Origin: Streptomyces spororaveus
GTDB taxonomy: Bacteria > Actinomycetota > Actinomycetes > Streptomycetales > Streptomycetaceae
Length of the DNA: 64,000 nt
Reading direction: 5' to 3'
Assembly (NCBI RefSeq): GCF_016755875.1
Contig: NZ_BNED01000005.1
Span: 62,001-126,000, forward strand
Each line of letters opens with the position of its first letter. The stretch's first letter is position 1. Positions 23,953 through 33,226 of this stretch are shown here, piece by piece. Both the position numbers and the translations under genes were made by a program. Under the pieces are notes generated by a model. That model was not told the origin of the DNA and ran no database searches. It saw only the letters and a program-made list of their open reading frames with translations.

Positions 23953-24453
23953 TCACCGGCCGCGGCGGTTGTCGTAGATGCTGAGGCAGAGCGCCTTCAT
24001 CGCGCTCTCCGCCCGCTTGGGGTCCGCGCCGTGGTCGATGGCTTCGAGGGCGGCGGCGGCCGAGGTCTGCACCGGGTACGGCAGGCCCTCGTAGGCGGAG
24101 ATCCGGTAGGCCATCGTGCGGCGGGCCTCCCGCTCGGCCTCGCTCACCCCGTCGGGGGTGAGCGGGAAGACGGCCGCCTGGTAGGTCGCGATGCAGACGA
24201 GCGCGGCGTCGGCGAGGCCCTCGGCGTAGCCGTCGGCCGGGACGTCCTCGCGGTCGGGCTCGAACAGGGCGAGGACCTGCCTGCGGGAGAAGAACGATCC
24301 CAGTCCCGCGCCGAGCCCGGCCACGGCCGCGAAGACCAGCGCCGTCAGCCGGCCGGACAGGAGCAGCCCGAGGCAGGCTCCGGCGACCGCGCCGCAGGTC
24401 ACCAGGACGAAGGAGATCATCAGGTGGACGCGTGCGCCGAGCGGGGACTTCAT
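23953..24453 (-). CDS. Hypothetical membrane protein
   Basis: This 166-aa protein has two adjacent membrane segments (about residues 11-33, LMISFVLVTCGAVAGACLGL, and 36-52, LTALVFAAVAGLGAGLGS) followed by a cytoplasmic helical domain (ADAALVCIATYQAAVFPLTPDG ... IYDNRRGR). No family recognised. No clear ribosome site precedes the chosen ATG, so the start could be a few codons further in. Confidence 0.65.
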   Translation of the reverse strand: MKSPLGARVHLMISFVLVTCGAVAGACLGLLLSGRLTALVFAAVAGLGAGLGSFFSRRQVLALFEPDREDVPADGYAEGLADAALVCIATYQAAVFPLTPDGVSEAEREARRTMAYRISAYEGLPYPVQTSAAAALEAIDHGADPKRAESAMKALCLSIYDNRRGR

Positions 24454-24530
24454 GGCAGCAGTATGCACAGTGGCGTCGTCACCGGCGGAACCCGGCGTGA
24501 GCCGGAGGGCCGACCCCGCGCCCGGTGCTG

Positions 24531-25532
24531 TCAGGCGCGGCGGTCGGCGGCGTCGAAGCGGGCCAGGGCCAGGGCTCCGGTGCGCAGGGCTTCCTCCAGG
24601 GCCCGGTACGCCGTCCCGTCCAGGCCGCCCAGTTCCCGCGCCACCTCCTCGGTGGCGTCGCGGGCGATCTCGGCGGCCAGGTCTCCCGGCGGGGTACGGG
24701 GGCCGAGCTTGCTCACGGCCGACGCGGCCCGGGCCGGGGTGAGCAGGCCGGTGCCGTGGGCGAGGAGCCAGCCGGGGACTCCCGCCACGCCGTCGGGCGG
24801 CGCCTGGTAGGGGCGGGAGCCGTCGTACCGCTCGTCCTCGGCGAAGGCGGGCTGTTTCACCTTCGCCATGGGGCGCCCGGGTCCGCGGGAGCCGTCGGCG
24901 GGTTTGACGACGATGCCCTCGGCGAGGTTGTCGGGCAGCGCGGGCAGGCCCAGCAGGCCGGGCAGCCGGGTGGGGAAGACCACCGGCAGCTCCTGGAGGC
25001 GTGCGAGCGGGCCTTCGGCGAGCAGCGGGACGCAGAGCAGCCCGGCCTCGGCGGCCGCGGCGCGCAGCGTCCGGTCCCCGATCCAGCGCGTGCCGCCGTC
25101 GTCGGTGACGGTGGCGTCGAAGGGGAGCCAGAGGAGTCCGGGGGCGTACCAGACTCCGGTCTGCACGGGATCGGCTCCGGGCGTGGCGGGTACGCCGGGG
25201 TGCGGGTAGCGGCCGCCGGCGAGTTCGCCGTAGACGGTGACGACCGCGGAGGCGGGTGCTCCGGTGTCCTGGCGCAGGGTCCGGGCGCAACGGATCGCGG
25301 CGACCGCCAGCGCGGGCCAGATCCGGCCGACGCCGAAGAAGTCGTCCAGCCCGCCGTCAGCGAGCAGTTCGCGCCGCTTGGCGGGGTAGGCGCCCGAAGC
25401 GTCGCACACCACGGCGAAGTTGGCGCCGTGGATCTTCTCGTGGGCGACCCAGTTCCGCCCGCGGGCCTCGCCCAGCCGGGTGTTGGCGGGGATCTTCGGG
25501 TACGGGGTCCAGGGGCGGGGTTCGGGGTGCAC
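24531..25532 (-). CDS. RNA ligase, T4 Rnl2-like nucleotidyltransferase
   Basis: This 333-aa protein has the covalent nucleotidyltransferase signature. The lysine-AMP motif I is EKIHGANF (KxHG), motif III-like VYGELAGG follows, then motif IV EGIVVKP and motif V MAKVKQPAF, which is the Rnl2-type order. Such enzymes seal nicks with a 3'-OH and 5'-phosphate in RNA duplexes, or repair tRNA. The C-terminal 100 residues are helical, as in Rnl2. The start chosen is GTG at 25532 (VHPEPRPWTPYPKIP); the frame upstream is Pro/Arg-rich. It stands alone; no RtcB, kinase/phosphatase or toxin partner is nearby. The substrate is unknown. Confidence 0.83.
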   Translation of the reverse strand: MHPEPRPWTPYPKIPANTRLGEARGRNWVAHEKIHGANFAVVCDASGAYPAKRRELLADGGLDDFFGVGRIWPALAVAAIRCARTLRQDTGAPASAVVTVYGELAGGRYPHPGVPATPGADPVQTGVWYAPGLLWLPFDATVTDDGGTRWIGDRTLRAAAAEAGLLCVPLLAEGPLARLQELPVVFPTRLPGLLGLPALPDNLAEGIVVKPADGSRGPGRPMAKVKQPAFAEDERYDGSRPYQAPPDGVAGVPGWLLAHGTGLLTPARAASAVSKLGPRTPPGDLAAEIARDATEEVARELGGLDGTAYRALEEALRTGALALARFDAADRRA

Positions 25533-25655
25533 CGGCCGATCGTAACGAGCGCGTCGGCGCTGGTCGCGAGGTTTCTTCTCGCACGCCCGGTCCTGCAAGG
25601 CACCCCCTAGGGTGGCCAGGAAAGATCCACATCCTGACGGGGGAGGTATCCAGGC

Positions 25656-25988
25656 GTGTTCGCTGTGATCTACCGGTGGCGGCTGCGGCCGGGCATGGAG
25701 CAGCAGTTCACCGACGGCTGGCACCGGGTGACGGCCGCCATCCACACGCGGTGCGGCAGTTACGGGTCCCGGCTGCACCGGGCGGACGACGGTACCTGGG
25801 TGGCGTATGCGCGCTGGCCCGACGAGGAGGCGCGGGACCGCTGTTCGGCGCCCGACCCGCAGGGGGTCGCGATGATGGTGGAGGCGATCGCGGAGCGCCT
25901 GCCGGAGACCCGGATGCGGATCGTCGACGACATGCTCACCGAACCCGGCGGTGCCCCGGGCGCTGCGCCGGGCACAGGCGCCGACTGA
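25656..25988 (+). CDS. Antibiotic-biosynthesis-monooxygenase (ABM) domain protein
   Basis: This 110-aa protein has the ferredoxin-like ABM fold: FAVIYRWRLRPGMEQQFTDGWH at the start, RLHRADDGTWVAYARWPDEEARDRC in the middle and a C-terminal helix/strand (MRIVDDML). It is typical of small stress or quinol oxidases and of many stand-alone proteins of unknown role. It starts with GTG after GGGGGAGG. Not in a biosynthetic cluster. Confidence 0.82.
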   Translation: MFAVIYRWRLRPGMEQQFTDGWHRVTAAIHTRCGSYGSRLHRADDGTWVAYARWPDEEARDRCSAPDPQGVAMMVEAIAERLPETRMRIVDDMLTEPGGAPGAAPGTGAD

Positions 25989-25999
25989 ACGAAAACCTC

Positions 26000-26028
26000 T
26001 GGTCAGCAGGGGTGTTGACGCCTAGCAT
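26000..26028 (+). promoter_or_regulatory. Probable leaderless promoter of the S41 peptidase gene
   Basis: TGGTCA (26000-26005), a 17-bp spacer and TAGCAT (26023-26028) place the transcription start at about 26035-26037, which coincides with the ATG. No Shine-Dalgarno sequence precedes the gene. Confidence 0.55.
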
Positions 26029-26036
26029 CAGGCCCC

Positions 26037-26924
26037 ATGCCTACCAACGAAGAGATCATCGAACGCGCTCTGGACCGGATCGGCGCGGGCTACGTCTTCC
26101 CCGACAAGGCCCTCGTCGTCGGGGCCGCGATACGGGGCCGTCTGGCGGCGGGTGCGTACGAGAACCTGGACGGGCCGGCGCTCTGCGAGACGGTGACGGC
26201 CGATCTCCAGGAGGTCTGCCCGGACAAGCACCTGCGTCTGCTGTGGACGGACGAGCCGCAGTCGCTGGACCCGGTGGACGAGGACGGCGGGGAGGCCGCG
26301 TTCCTGGCGCTGCTGCGGGCCGAGAACCAGGGGATCCAGCGCGTCGAGCGGCTGGAGGGCAACATCGGGCTCATCGAGGTCCGGCGGATCGCGAGCGCCG
26401 TCGAGGGCGCGAGCGCGATCGGCGCGGCCATGCAGCTGGTCGCGCACAGCTCCGCCCTCGTGCTGGACCTGCGCGGCTGCTCCGGCGGGGCCCCGGAGGG
26501 TGCCGCGATGTGGTGCAGCTACTTCCTCCCCGACGACCAGGTGCACCTGAACGACATCTACGACCGGACCTCGGACACGACCCGCCAGTACTGGACGGTC
26601 GCGCACCTGCCCGCCCCGCGCTACCTGGACCGGCCGGTCCGCATCCTCACGAGCGAGTTCACCTTCTCCGGGGGCGAGGACGTGGCGTACACCCTCCAGG
26701 CGCAGGGGCGGGCCGTTCTCGTCGGGGCGACCACCCGGGGCGGCGCCCATCCGACGGCCCGGTACGCGGTCGCCGAGCACGTCCTCGTGACGGTGCCGGC
26801 GGCCCGGACGATCAACACCGTCACGGGCGGCAACTGGGAGGGCGTGGGGGTCGTTCCCGACGTCCCGGTCCCGGCGGAGCAGGCGCTGGAGACGGCGCTG
26901 AAGGCCCTGCGGGCGGGTGCCTGA
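26037..26924 (+). CDS. S41-family (tail-specific/CtpA-like) serine peptidase
   Basis: This 295-aa protein has an N-terminal helical domain (residues 1-60) followed by the S41 core: GLIEVRRIASA, ALVLDLRGCSGGAPEG, the catalytic-serine loop TSEFTFSGGEDVAY, and VLVGATTRGGAHPT before the TGGNWEGVGVVPDVPV end that is diagnostic of tricorn/IRBP-like S41 peptidases. No signal peptide and no PDZ domain, so it is likely cytoplasmic or uses non-classical export. It converges with the phosphatase gene at 26949, 24 bp apart. Confidence 0.87.
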   Translation: MPTNEEIIERALDRIGAGYVFPDKALVVGAAIRGRLAAGAYENLDGPALCETVTADLQEVCPDKHLRLLWTDEPQSLDPVDEDGGEAAFLALLRAENQGIQRVERLEGNIGLIEVRRIASAVEGASAIGAAMQLVAHSSALVLDLRGCSGGAPEGAAMWCSYFLPDDQVHLNDIYDRTSDTTRQYWTVAHLPAPRYLDRPVRILTSEFTFSGGEDVAYTLQAQGRAVLVGATTRGGAHPTARYAVAEHVLVTVPAARTINTVTGGNWEGVGVVPDVPVPAEQALETALKALRAGA

Positions 26925-26948
26925 CCTCCTCGGAGGACTCTCCGGGGG

Positions 26949-29714
26949 TCAGAGGGCGTCCACGTCCAGGAAGGCCGCGAGGGCGGCCTCCGTGCCGCTC
27001 TCGCCTCCGGGCAGGGCCAGCTCCGCCCAGATGACCTTGCCCTCGGGCGTGTAGCGGGTGCCCCAGTGCTCGCTGAGCTGCGCGACCAGGAAGAGGCCGC
27101 GTCCGCCCTCGTCGGTGGTGGCGGCGTAGCGCAGGTGGGGGGCGGTGCTGCTGCCGTCCCACACCTCGCAGGTCAGGTTGTGGTCGTGGAGCAGGCGTAC
27201 CCGTACGGGCGCGCTGCCGTGCCGCAGGGCGTTGGTGATCAGCTCGCTGAGGATCAGTTCCGTGGCGAAGCCGAGGTCGCCCAGGCCCCACTCGTCGAGT
27301 TTCTTCGCGGCGGCGTTGCGCATCGCGCCGACCGCGCTCGGCTGGAACGGTACCTCCCACTGGGCGACCCGGTCCGGGCCGAGCGTCCGGGTCCGTGCGA
27401 TGAGCAGGGCCACGTCGTCGGTGGGCCGGGGCGGCAGGAGCATGTCGAGCACGGCCCGGCAGCTCTCGTGCGGGTCCCGGTCGGGGTGGCTGAGGGCGGC
27501 GCGCAGCAGTTCCAGCCCCTCGCCGATGTCCCGGGTCCGTTCCTCGATCAGCCCGTCCGTGTAGAGGACGAGCTGGCTGCCTTCCGCGAGGTCCAGCTCC
27601 GCGGTCTCGAAGGGCATGCCGCCCAGCCCCAGCGGGGGTCCGGCGGGCAGCTCCACGATCTCGGTCGTGCCGTCGGGGGCGACCACCAGGGGTGGCAGAT
27701 GGCCGGCCCGCGCGACCGTGCAGCGCTGGGAGACCGGGTCGTAGACGGCGTACAGGCAGGTCGCGCCGAGTACGCCGCCGTTCACGTCGTCGCCCTCGCC
27801 GTCGTGGTCGATGCGCTGTACGAGGTCGTCCAGGCGGGCCAGGATCTCGTCGGGCGGCAGATCGAGGGAGGAGAAGTTGTGCACGGCCGTACGCAGGCGG
27901 CCCATGGTCGCGGCGGCGTGCAGGCCGTGTCCGACCACGTCTCCGACGACCAGGGCGACGCGGCAGCCGGCCAGCGGGATCACGTCGAACCAGTCCCCGC
28001 CGACCCCGGACTGCGCCGGCAGGTAGAAGTGCGCCACGTCCATGGCGCTCTGCTCGGGCAGGGCGCGGGGCAGCAGGCTGCGCTGGAGGGTCACGGCGAG
28101 GGCGTGTTCGCGGGTGTAGCGCCGGGCGTTGTCCATGCTGACCGCCGCGCGGGCGACGAGTTCCTCGGCCAGGGACAGCTCGTCCTCGTCGAAGGGCTCC
28201 TGCTTCTGCGACCGCCAGAAGTTGACCACGCCGAGGACGACGCCCCGGGCCATGAGCGGGGCCGCGATGAGCGAGTGGATGCCGTAGTCCACGATGGCCT
28301 GGGCGCGCGGCGGGTCCTGGGCCTGCCAGCCCGGCGCGTCGGCCAGGTGGGGTACCAGCTCGGCCCGGCCGGTGCCGTAGCCGCGTGCCTGGGGGGTGGA
28401 CGGCAGGAAGTCGATGAGCCGGCCGACGGGGTAGAGCGGATGGTCGGAGCGGATGCCGCTGACCGCGGTGCGGCGCATGTCGGAGCCCGCGCGGGGCTCC
28501 TCGCCGTCGATGACCTGGTCCGCCAGGTCGACGGTGACGAAGTCCGCGAAGCGGGGGACGGCCACGGCGGCGAGCTCCTCGGCCGTGCGCACCACGTCGA
28601 GGCTGGTACCGATGTCGCCGCCCGCGTCGTAGAGCAGCTTCAGGCGTCTGCGGGCGGTCTCCGCCCGGCTGGTCAGGACCTGCATCTCGGTGGAGTCGCG
28701 GATGGTGATGGCGGCGCCCTCCGGCCGGCCGCGGGGGTGGGTGGGCCGCTGGTTGACGACGAGCAGCCGGTCCCCGCTCTCCAGGACCTCGTCGGTGGCC
28801 TCGCGGCCGGAGAGCAGCAGGTCCGCCATCCGGCGGTCCAGGCCCGGTACGTCGGCGATGTGGCGTCCGTCGGCGTCCTCCGGCAGCCCGAGCAGGCGTT
28901 TGGCCTCGTCGTTGGCGAGCAGGAGCCGGCCTTCGCCGTCGGTGATCAGCACCCCTTCGCGGACGGCGTGGAGCACCGCGTCGTGGTGCTCGTACATGCG
29001 GGTCATCTCCTGCGTGCCGAGCCCGTGGGTCTGGCGGCGCAGGCGTCTGCTGATGAGCGCGGTGCCCACGGTGGCCAGGGCGAGGCCGGTGGCGATGGCC
29101 AGGAGGATGACCGGGAGCTGGCGGTCGACGACACCGGTGACGTTCTTGACGGTGAGGCCCGCCGAGACCAGCGCGTTGACCTTGCCGTCGGGCCCGGTGA
29201 CCGGCACGACCGCCTGGATCTCCTTGCCGAGCGGGCCGTCCACGCTCTCGGTGTGGACCTGACCCTTCAGCGAGGGCTCGATGTTGCCGACGAATCGTTT
29301 CCCGATGCGGTCCGGCTGGGGGTGGCTGTACCGGATGCCGTTGGTGTCCATCACCACGATGAAGTCCACCCCGGCGGCCTTGCGCGTGGTCTCGGCGAGG
29401 GGCTGGAGCGTCTTGGACGGGTCGGACGTCTTGAGGGTGTCCTGGAGGCCCAGGGAGTGGGCGAAGGTCTGGGCGACGGACACCGACCGGTTGCGTGCCT
29501 CGCGTTCGGTGTCGTGGCGCGACTGGAGGACCAGGGCCAGCAGGGCCCCGGCCGCGAGCAACACCACGATCGCCACCTGGAGGACGAATACCTGTCCGGC
29601 GACGCTCTTGTTCCGGTTGCCTAGAGGTGACCGCACCGACGTGCCCGGCACGGGTGGCGAGGAATGGTCACGAACCCAGTTGTAGCACTTCCGGGCGCCC
29701 ACGGCCCCCGGCAT
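26949..29714 (-). CDS. Membrane sensor PAS-GAF-SpoIIE phosphatase with C-terminal HATPase kinase domain
   Basis: This 921-aa protein contains, in order, a membrane segment (about 40-62), an extracytoplasmic Cache-like sensor (about 65-205: GVDFIVVMDTNGIRYSHPQPDRIG), a second membrane segment (about 206-228), PAS (DAVLHAVREGVLITDGEGRLL), GAF (GGDIGTSLDVVRTAEEL ... MARGVVLGVVNF), PP2C/SpoIIE (GVGGDWFDVIPL, VGDVVGHGLHAA, YTDGLIEERT, PTDDVALLIAR) and a GHKL ATPase (LSELITNALRHG, DEGGRGLFLV). It can therefore both dephosphorylate an antagonist and phosphorylate one, a full partner-switch sensor. The start is uncertain: the ATG used lacks a ribosome site, and GTG at 29636 is an alternative. It lies 44 bp downstream of the VanW-type gene. 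Confidence 0.88.
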   Translation of the reverse strand: MPGAVGARKCYNWVRDHSSPPVPGTSVRSPLGNRNKSVAGQVFVLQVAIVVLLAAGALLALVLQSRHDTEREARNRSVSVAQTFAHSLGLQDTLKTSDPSKTLQPLAETTRKAAGVDFIVVMDTNGIRYSHPQPDRIGKRFVGNIEPSLKGQVHTESVDGPLGKEIQAVVPVTGPDGKVNALVSAGLTVKNVTGVVDRQLPVILLAIATGLALATVGTALISRRLRRQTHGLGTQEMTRMYEHHDAVLHAVREGVLITDGEGRLLLANDEAKRLLGLPEDADGRHIADVPGLDRRMADLLLSGREATDEVLESGDRLLVVNQRPTHPRGRPEGAAITIRDSTEMQVLTSRAETARRRLKLLYDAGGDIGTSLDVVRTAEELAAVAVPRFADFVTVDLADQVIDGEEPRAGSDMRRTAVSGIRSDHPLYPVGRLIDFLPSTPQARGYGTGRAELVPHLADAPGWQAQDPPRAQAIVDYGIHSLIAAPLMARGVVLGVVNFWRSQKQEPFDEDELSLAEELVARAAVSMDNARRYTREHALAVTLQRSLLPRALPEQSAMDVAHFYLPAQSGVGGDWFDVIPLAGCRVALVVGDVVGHGLHAAATMGRLRTAVHNFSSLDLPPDEILARLDDLVQRIDHDGEGDDVNGGVLGATCLYAVYDPVSQRCTVARAGHLPPLVVAPDGTTEIVELPAGPPLGLGGMPFETAELDLAEGSQLVLYTDGLIEERTRDIGEGLELLRAALSHPDRDPHESCRAVLDMLLPPRPTDDVALLIARTRTLGPDRVAQWEVPFQPSAVGAMRNAAAKKLDEWGLGDLGFATELILSELITNALRHGSAPVRVRLLHDHNLTCEVWDGSSTAPHLRYAATTDEGGRGLFLVAQLSEHWGTRYTPEGKVIWAELALPGGESGTEAALAAFLDVDAL

Positions 29715-29758
29715 GCACGGTATGCGCCCGGATTGTCACGCCTGGTCCCCCGATGGCG

Positions 29759-31615
29759 TCAGTCGCTGTGGCCCTGGGCCGCGGTCCGGACGCCGTTCGC
29801 GGCCGTGCCGGAGGGGGTCTGCGAGGGCTGCGGCGTCTGCCCGGTGGCGCCGGGCGTGGTGCCGGGCGTGGCGCCGGGAGAGGCCTCCGGCGCGCCCTCC
29901 GGGGTGCAGGTGACCTCGTCGCGCGGCGTGTAGTGGGTCTTGAAGTCCTCGTGCCTGACTTCCTTGCCGCCCTGGACGAAGGTCCGGCCGACGGTGACGT
30001 CGAAGCCCTCCAGGGGGGTCTGGACCTCGCAGGTGTCGCCGCTGCCGGTCCGCTTGCCGGGCGGCGTGATGTTGGTGCGCGGCCCCTTGGTCGCGCGTAT
30101 CTCGTCGTACTTCTTCGTGCCGAGGAGGGAGATCGTCAGCGACGTGTCGGTCGAGCTGGCCTGGACGTACAGGGGGTGGCCGGAGTCGTTGACCCAGCGC
30201 AGGTCGAGGGTGCCCCAGGCCACGGTGGCTTCCCGGCCCTCGGGGTAGCGCTCGATGTAGAAGGAGTGCGCGCCGTGCTCGACCGGCTTGACGCCCGCGA
30301 AGAACGCGGCGTTGTACATGGTGGTGGCGACCGCCGAGACACCGCCGCCGGGCGATTTCACGAACTGACCGTCGTTGATCATGATGCCGTCGACGAAGCC
30401 GTTCTCGGGGGTGCGCTCACCGACGGTGCGGTTGAAGCTCCACTCCTGGCCCGGCATGACGACGGAGCCGTTGATGAGCTCCACGGCGCGGCCGATGTTG
30501 GTGGTGCGGTACGGGGCGGCCGGGAACTCCACGGTGAAGGAGGAGACCTTCTCCTTGATGCCGAGCCGGCGCGCTTCGTCGGCGGTGAGGTCCGGCTGGA
30601 CGGCCACGGTCGCGACCTCGCCGCTGCGGGCCGTGCCCGAGCGGGTCAGCAGCGGCAGCACGGCCCGGCCGAGCGCCTCCTGGGTGACCTTGCGTCCCGT
30701 ACGGCCCTGGTCGGCGATCACGACGCGGCCGTCCGCGGCGAGGCCGGGCGCGGCGTTCCGCGGCGGGCGGCTGACCTCGTCGATCGTCGGGGCCACGGCG
30801 GGGTCGGCGAGCAGGCTCTTGGAGTCGAGGTCCGGTACGAGGCGGCCCTGTGCGTCGGCCCGCATCTTCAGGTGTTCGCCGAGGACCGCGGGGGTGATGG
30901 ACATGCGCCTGTCGGCGACGGCGAGCGTGACGGGTCCGGACATCGCGGGCTCGGCGAACTGCCGCATGGCCCGTCCGGTCTCCTCGGCGCCGACGCGGGG
31001 CTCGGTGCGCGTCACCGGCAGGACGACGGGATCCGTCTGCGGCCGCAGATAGGCGTCCCGCAGGGTGCCGACGGCCTTCTCTTCGACGAGGGACACGCCG
31101 GGGAGCGGGGTGACGGCCTTCGCCGTGCCCTTGTCGAACGCTATCGCGCCGTCGCGGACCCGCTGCTCGGTGCTCTCACCGAGGCGGTCCACCGCGGCAC
31201 GGGCCGTCCGCTCGTTCATGGTGATCACGGGCGCGACGTCGCGGCTGCCGGAGGCGAAGAGACTGCCGACCACGGTGACCGGACCGTATCCGGACCGTGC
31301 GGCGCGGTCGACGGTCGCGTCGGTGTCGAGCGAGAGGCCCAGCGCGGCGGGATCGGCCTGCTCCACCCGGTCGCCGATCTTCACCTTGATCGGCGCCGCG
31401 GCGGCGGGCCCGAGCTCCCGGGTCAGCGCCTGGCGCGCCTCGGCCCGGCTCATGCCGCCGAGGTCCACGCCCAGGACCCGTGTGCCCTGCTCGATGTCGC
31501 CTCCGACCGCGAGGGCGGTTCCGTAGAGGCCGCCCACTCCGAGCACGACGGCTCCCGCCGCCGCCACCGGCAGAGCGATCCGTCGGTTGACCGTCCAGCT
31601 GCGCACGCGTCCCAT
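29759..31615 (-). CDS. VanW-family / peptidoglycan-binding membrane-anchored protein
   Basis: This 618-aa exported protein has an N-terminal signal anchor (RRIALPVAAAGAVVLGVGGLYG), two PG_binding_4-type repeats (SRAEARQALTRELGP and around residues 200-300) and then a VanW domain (EFPAAPYRTTNIGRAVELINGSVVMPGQEWSFNRTVG, quoted only as landmark pieces TNIGRA and PGQEWSFN; FVKSPGGGVSAVATTMYNAAFFAG), ending in a Thr/Pro/Gly-rich tail. The start at 31615 has GGGAGAG close upstream. It is likely a cell-wall factor; biochemistry of VanW domains is unsettled. An AT-rich patch at 31680-31750 probably holds the promoter. Confidence 0.88.
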   Translation of the reverse strand: MGRVRSWTVNRRIALPVAAAGAVVLGVGGLYGTALAVGGDIEQGTRVLGVDLGGMSRAEARQALTRELGPAAAAPIKVKIGDRVEQADPAALGLSLDTDATVDRAARSGYGPVTVVGSLFASGSRDVAPVITMNERTARAAVDRLGESTEQRVRDGAIAFDKGTAKAVTPLPGVSLVEEKAVGTLRDAYLRPQTDPVVLPVTRTEPRVGAEETGRAMRQFAEPAMSGPVTLAVADRRMSITPAVLGEHLKMRADAQGRLVPDLDSKSLLADPAVAPTIDEVSRPPRNAAPGLAADGRVVIADQGRTGRKVTQEALGRAVLPLLTRSGTARSGEVATVAVQPDLTADEARRLGIKEKVSSFTVEFPAAPYRTTNIGRAVELINGSVVMPGQEWSFNRTVGERTPENGFVDGIMINDGQFVKSPGGGVSAVATTMYNAAFFAGVKPVEHGAHSFYIERYPEGREATVAWGTLDLRWVNDSGHPLYVQASSTDTSLTISLLGTKKYDEIRATKGPRTNITPPGKRTGSGDTCEVQTPLEGFDVTVGRTFVQGGKEVRHEDFKTHYTPRDEVTCTPEGAPEASPGATPGTTPGATGQTPQPSQTPSGTAANGVRTAAQGHSD

Positions 31616-31778
31616 ATCTCTCCCGTGGCGCCGACCGGTCCCTCGGGCGGCGCGGGCCGCAATGGCAGCCATATACGACAATTACGGGAAATAATGATCC
31701 CTGCTGGATGGGCTATTTGGGGCGGAATGTAATCGTTGTCACGATTCTCGTCTCGGTCGGCGGCTGACCCGACGGCCC

Positions 31779-33215
31779 TCAGCCCTCCGTCACGCGCGTA
31801 CCGTCCGTACCCTCCGGACCTGCGACGACGAAGACGTCGGACAGCGGGGCCGTGTCGGCGCCGGCGCTGATCAGGAGGTCGTACGTGCCCGGCGGCAGCA
31901 CGCCGATCTCGACCTGCCGCCGCCGCCGCGGGACCGTGAGGTCGCGGGCGACCACCGGCTGTCCGGTGGCCCGCGCGGTCACCGAGAGTCGCGACGGCAC
32001 CTCGGGCAGTGCGTCCTCGCCGAGTTCGCTGACGGCGCCGATCTCGCAGGCGACGGGCTCGTCGGCCAGGTAGAGATCGTCGCCGAGGTAGCTGAACCAC
32101 GAGGTCACGGCGGCGCGCAGATCGTCGATGCGGACGTCGTGCAGGGACTGGAGGATGCCGCCGAGGTGGTCGAGCATCGCGCCCTGGTTCTGCAGGCTCC
32201 CGTGCTTCTGCGGTACGAAGGTACGGGCGTCCTCGGTACCGGAGAGGGCGGCGGAGAGCTTGGGCACGGTGCCGTCGCCGCCCTCGTCCTCGTCACCGCG
32301 GAGCATCAGGGTCTCGACCTTGTGGTCGACGAGCCGGGCCGACTGCCGGGTGGGCTGGTCCATGCCCACGACGGGGTGGTAGACCACCTGGTTGGATTCC
32401 CAGGCGGATTCCTGCCGGTTGGCGGTGGCCGCCCGCTCCGTCTCACCGAAGAAGTCGCCGAGACGGCTGCTCCACTGCGGCTGCCAGCCGGGCAGCCCGG
32501 CCTTGGCGGGGGTGACCGCCGTACCGTCCGGCCCGTAGACGCACCGGTAGACCGGTACGAGCTGGTGGAGGCCCGTGAAGGAGCGCAGGAGGCGGGTGAG
32601 GTCCTTCTCGAAGGGGCCGATCCGCTTCTGGAAGCCGTTGCAGAGGAACTCGACGGCGTTGAGCGAGCCGTAGTAGGGGGTCCCGAAGGTCACGATGGCC
32701 CGGGTGTCCTTCCAGCCTCCCAGCACCTCGACGAAGTAGCGGGAGACGAGCCCGCCCATCGAGTGCCCGATCAGGACGAGCTGCGCCGCGGAATTGCCGC
32801 TCGCCGCGCGCCAGTCCCGCAGCCAGGTGGCGCTCTGCTCGGCGAGCCTGCGGGCGGCGGCCCGGTTGTCGCGCCGCCAGTCGTACGGGAACGGGAAGTA
32901 GTTCCGGCCCTTCTGCAGGTCGAACCGCGCCAGCAGGAACTTCTCGATCGCCGTGTAGCCGTCGATCTTCCAGAGGCCGGGCAGGGTGTGCAGATCGGGC
33001 ACCAGGCGTTCGGCGGCGACCCCGTCGCCGAGATCGTCCACGAGCCAGTCGTCCTCACCGAGTTCGAGGGACTCCAGCGAGCCGCCCAGGCTCGACAGCG
33101 CGCCCAGTACCGCCGAGGCGGACGGCGCCCACACGTCCTTGCCGTTCCGGGTCAGCACGCTCCCGCCGATACCGGGGAGCAGTACGACCACGTCGGCCAT
33201 CGGGATCCTGGCCAT
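31779..33215 (-). CDS. LCAT/PDAT-like lipase or acyltransferase with C-terminal beta domain
   Basis: This 478-aa alpha/beta hydrolase of the lecithin:cholesterol acyltransferase family opens with ADVVVLLPGIGGSVL and has PFPYDWRRDN, the nucleophile elbow IGHSMGGLVSRYF, the acid loop GGDGTVPKLSAAL and a His in VPQKHGSLQNQGAMLDHL. The last 80 residues (SVTARATGQPVVARDL ... GTYDLLISAGAD) form a separate beta-sandwich-like domain. No signal peptide, so it is intracellular, which is unusual for a lipase. Its start lies 11 bp after the stop of the CHAT-protease gene, so the two are almost certainly co-transcribed. A membrane-lipid effector role is inferred from that pairing. Confidence 0.83.
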   Translation of the reverse strand: MARIPMADVVVLLPGIGGSVLTRNGKDVWAPSASAVLGALSSLGGSLESLELGEDDWLVDDLGDGVAAERLVPDLHTLPGLWKIDGYTAIEKFLLARFDLQKGRNYFPFPYDWRRDNRAAARRLAEQSATWLRDWRAASGNSAAQLVLIGHSMGGLVSRYFVEVLGGWKDTRAIVTFGTPYYGSLNAVEFLCNGFQKRIGPFEKDLTRLLRSFTGLHQLVPVYRCVYGPDGTAVTPAKAGLPGWQPQWSSRLGDFFGETERAATANRQESAWESNQVVYHPVVGMDQPTRQSARLVDHKVETLMLRGDEDEGGDGTVPKLSAALSGTEDARTFVPQKHGSLQNQGAMLDHLGGILQSLHDVRIDDLRAAVTSWFSYLGDDLYLADEPVACEIGAVSELGEDALPEVPSRLSVTARATGQPVVARDLTVPRRRRQVEIGVLPPGTYDLLISAGADTAPLSDVFVVAGPEGTDGTRVTEG

Positions 33216-33226
33216 GAGCGGACCTC

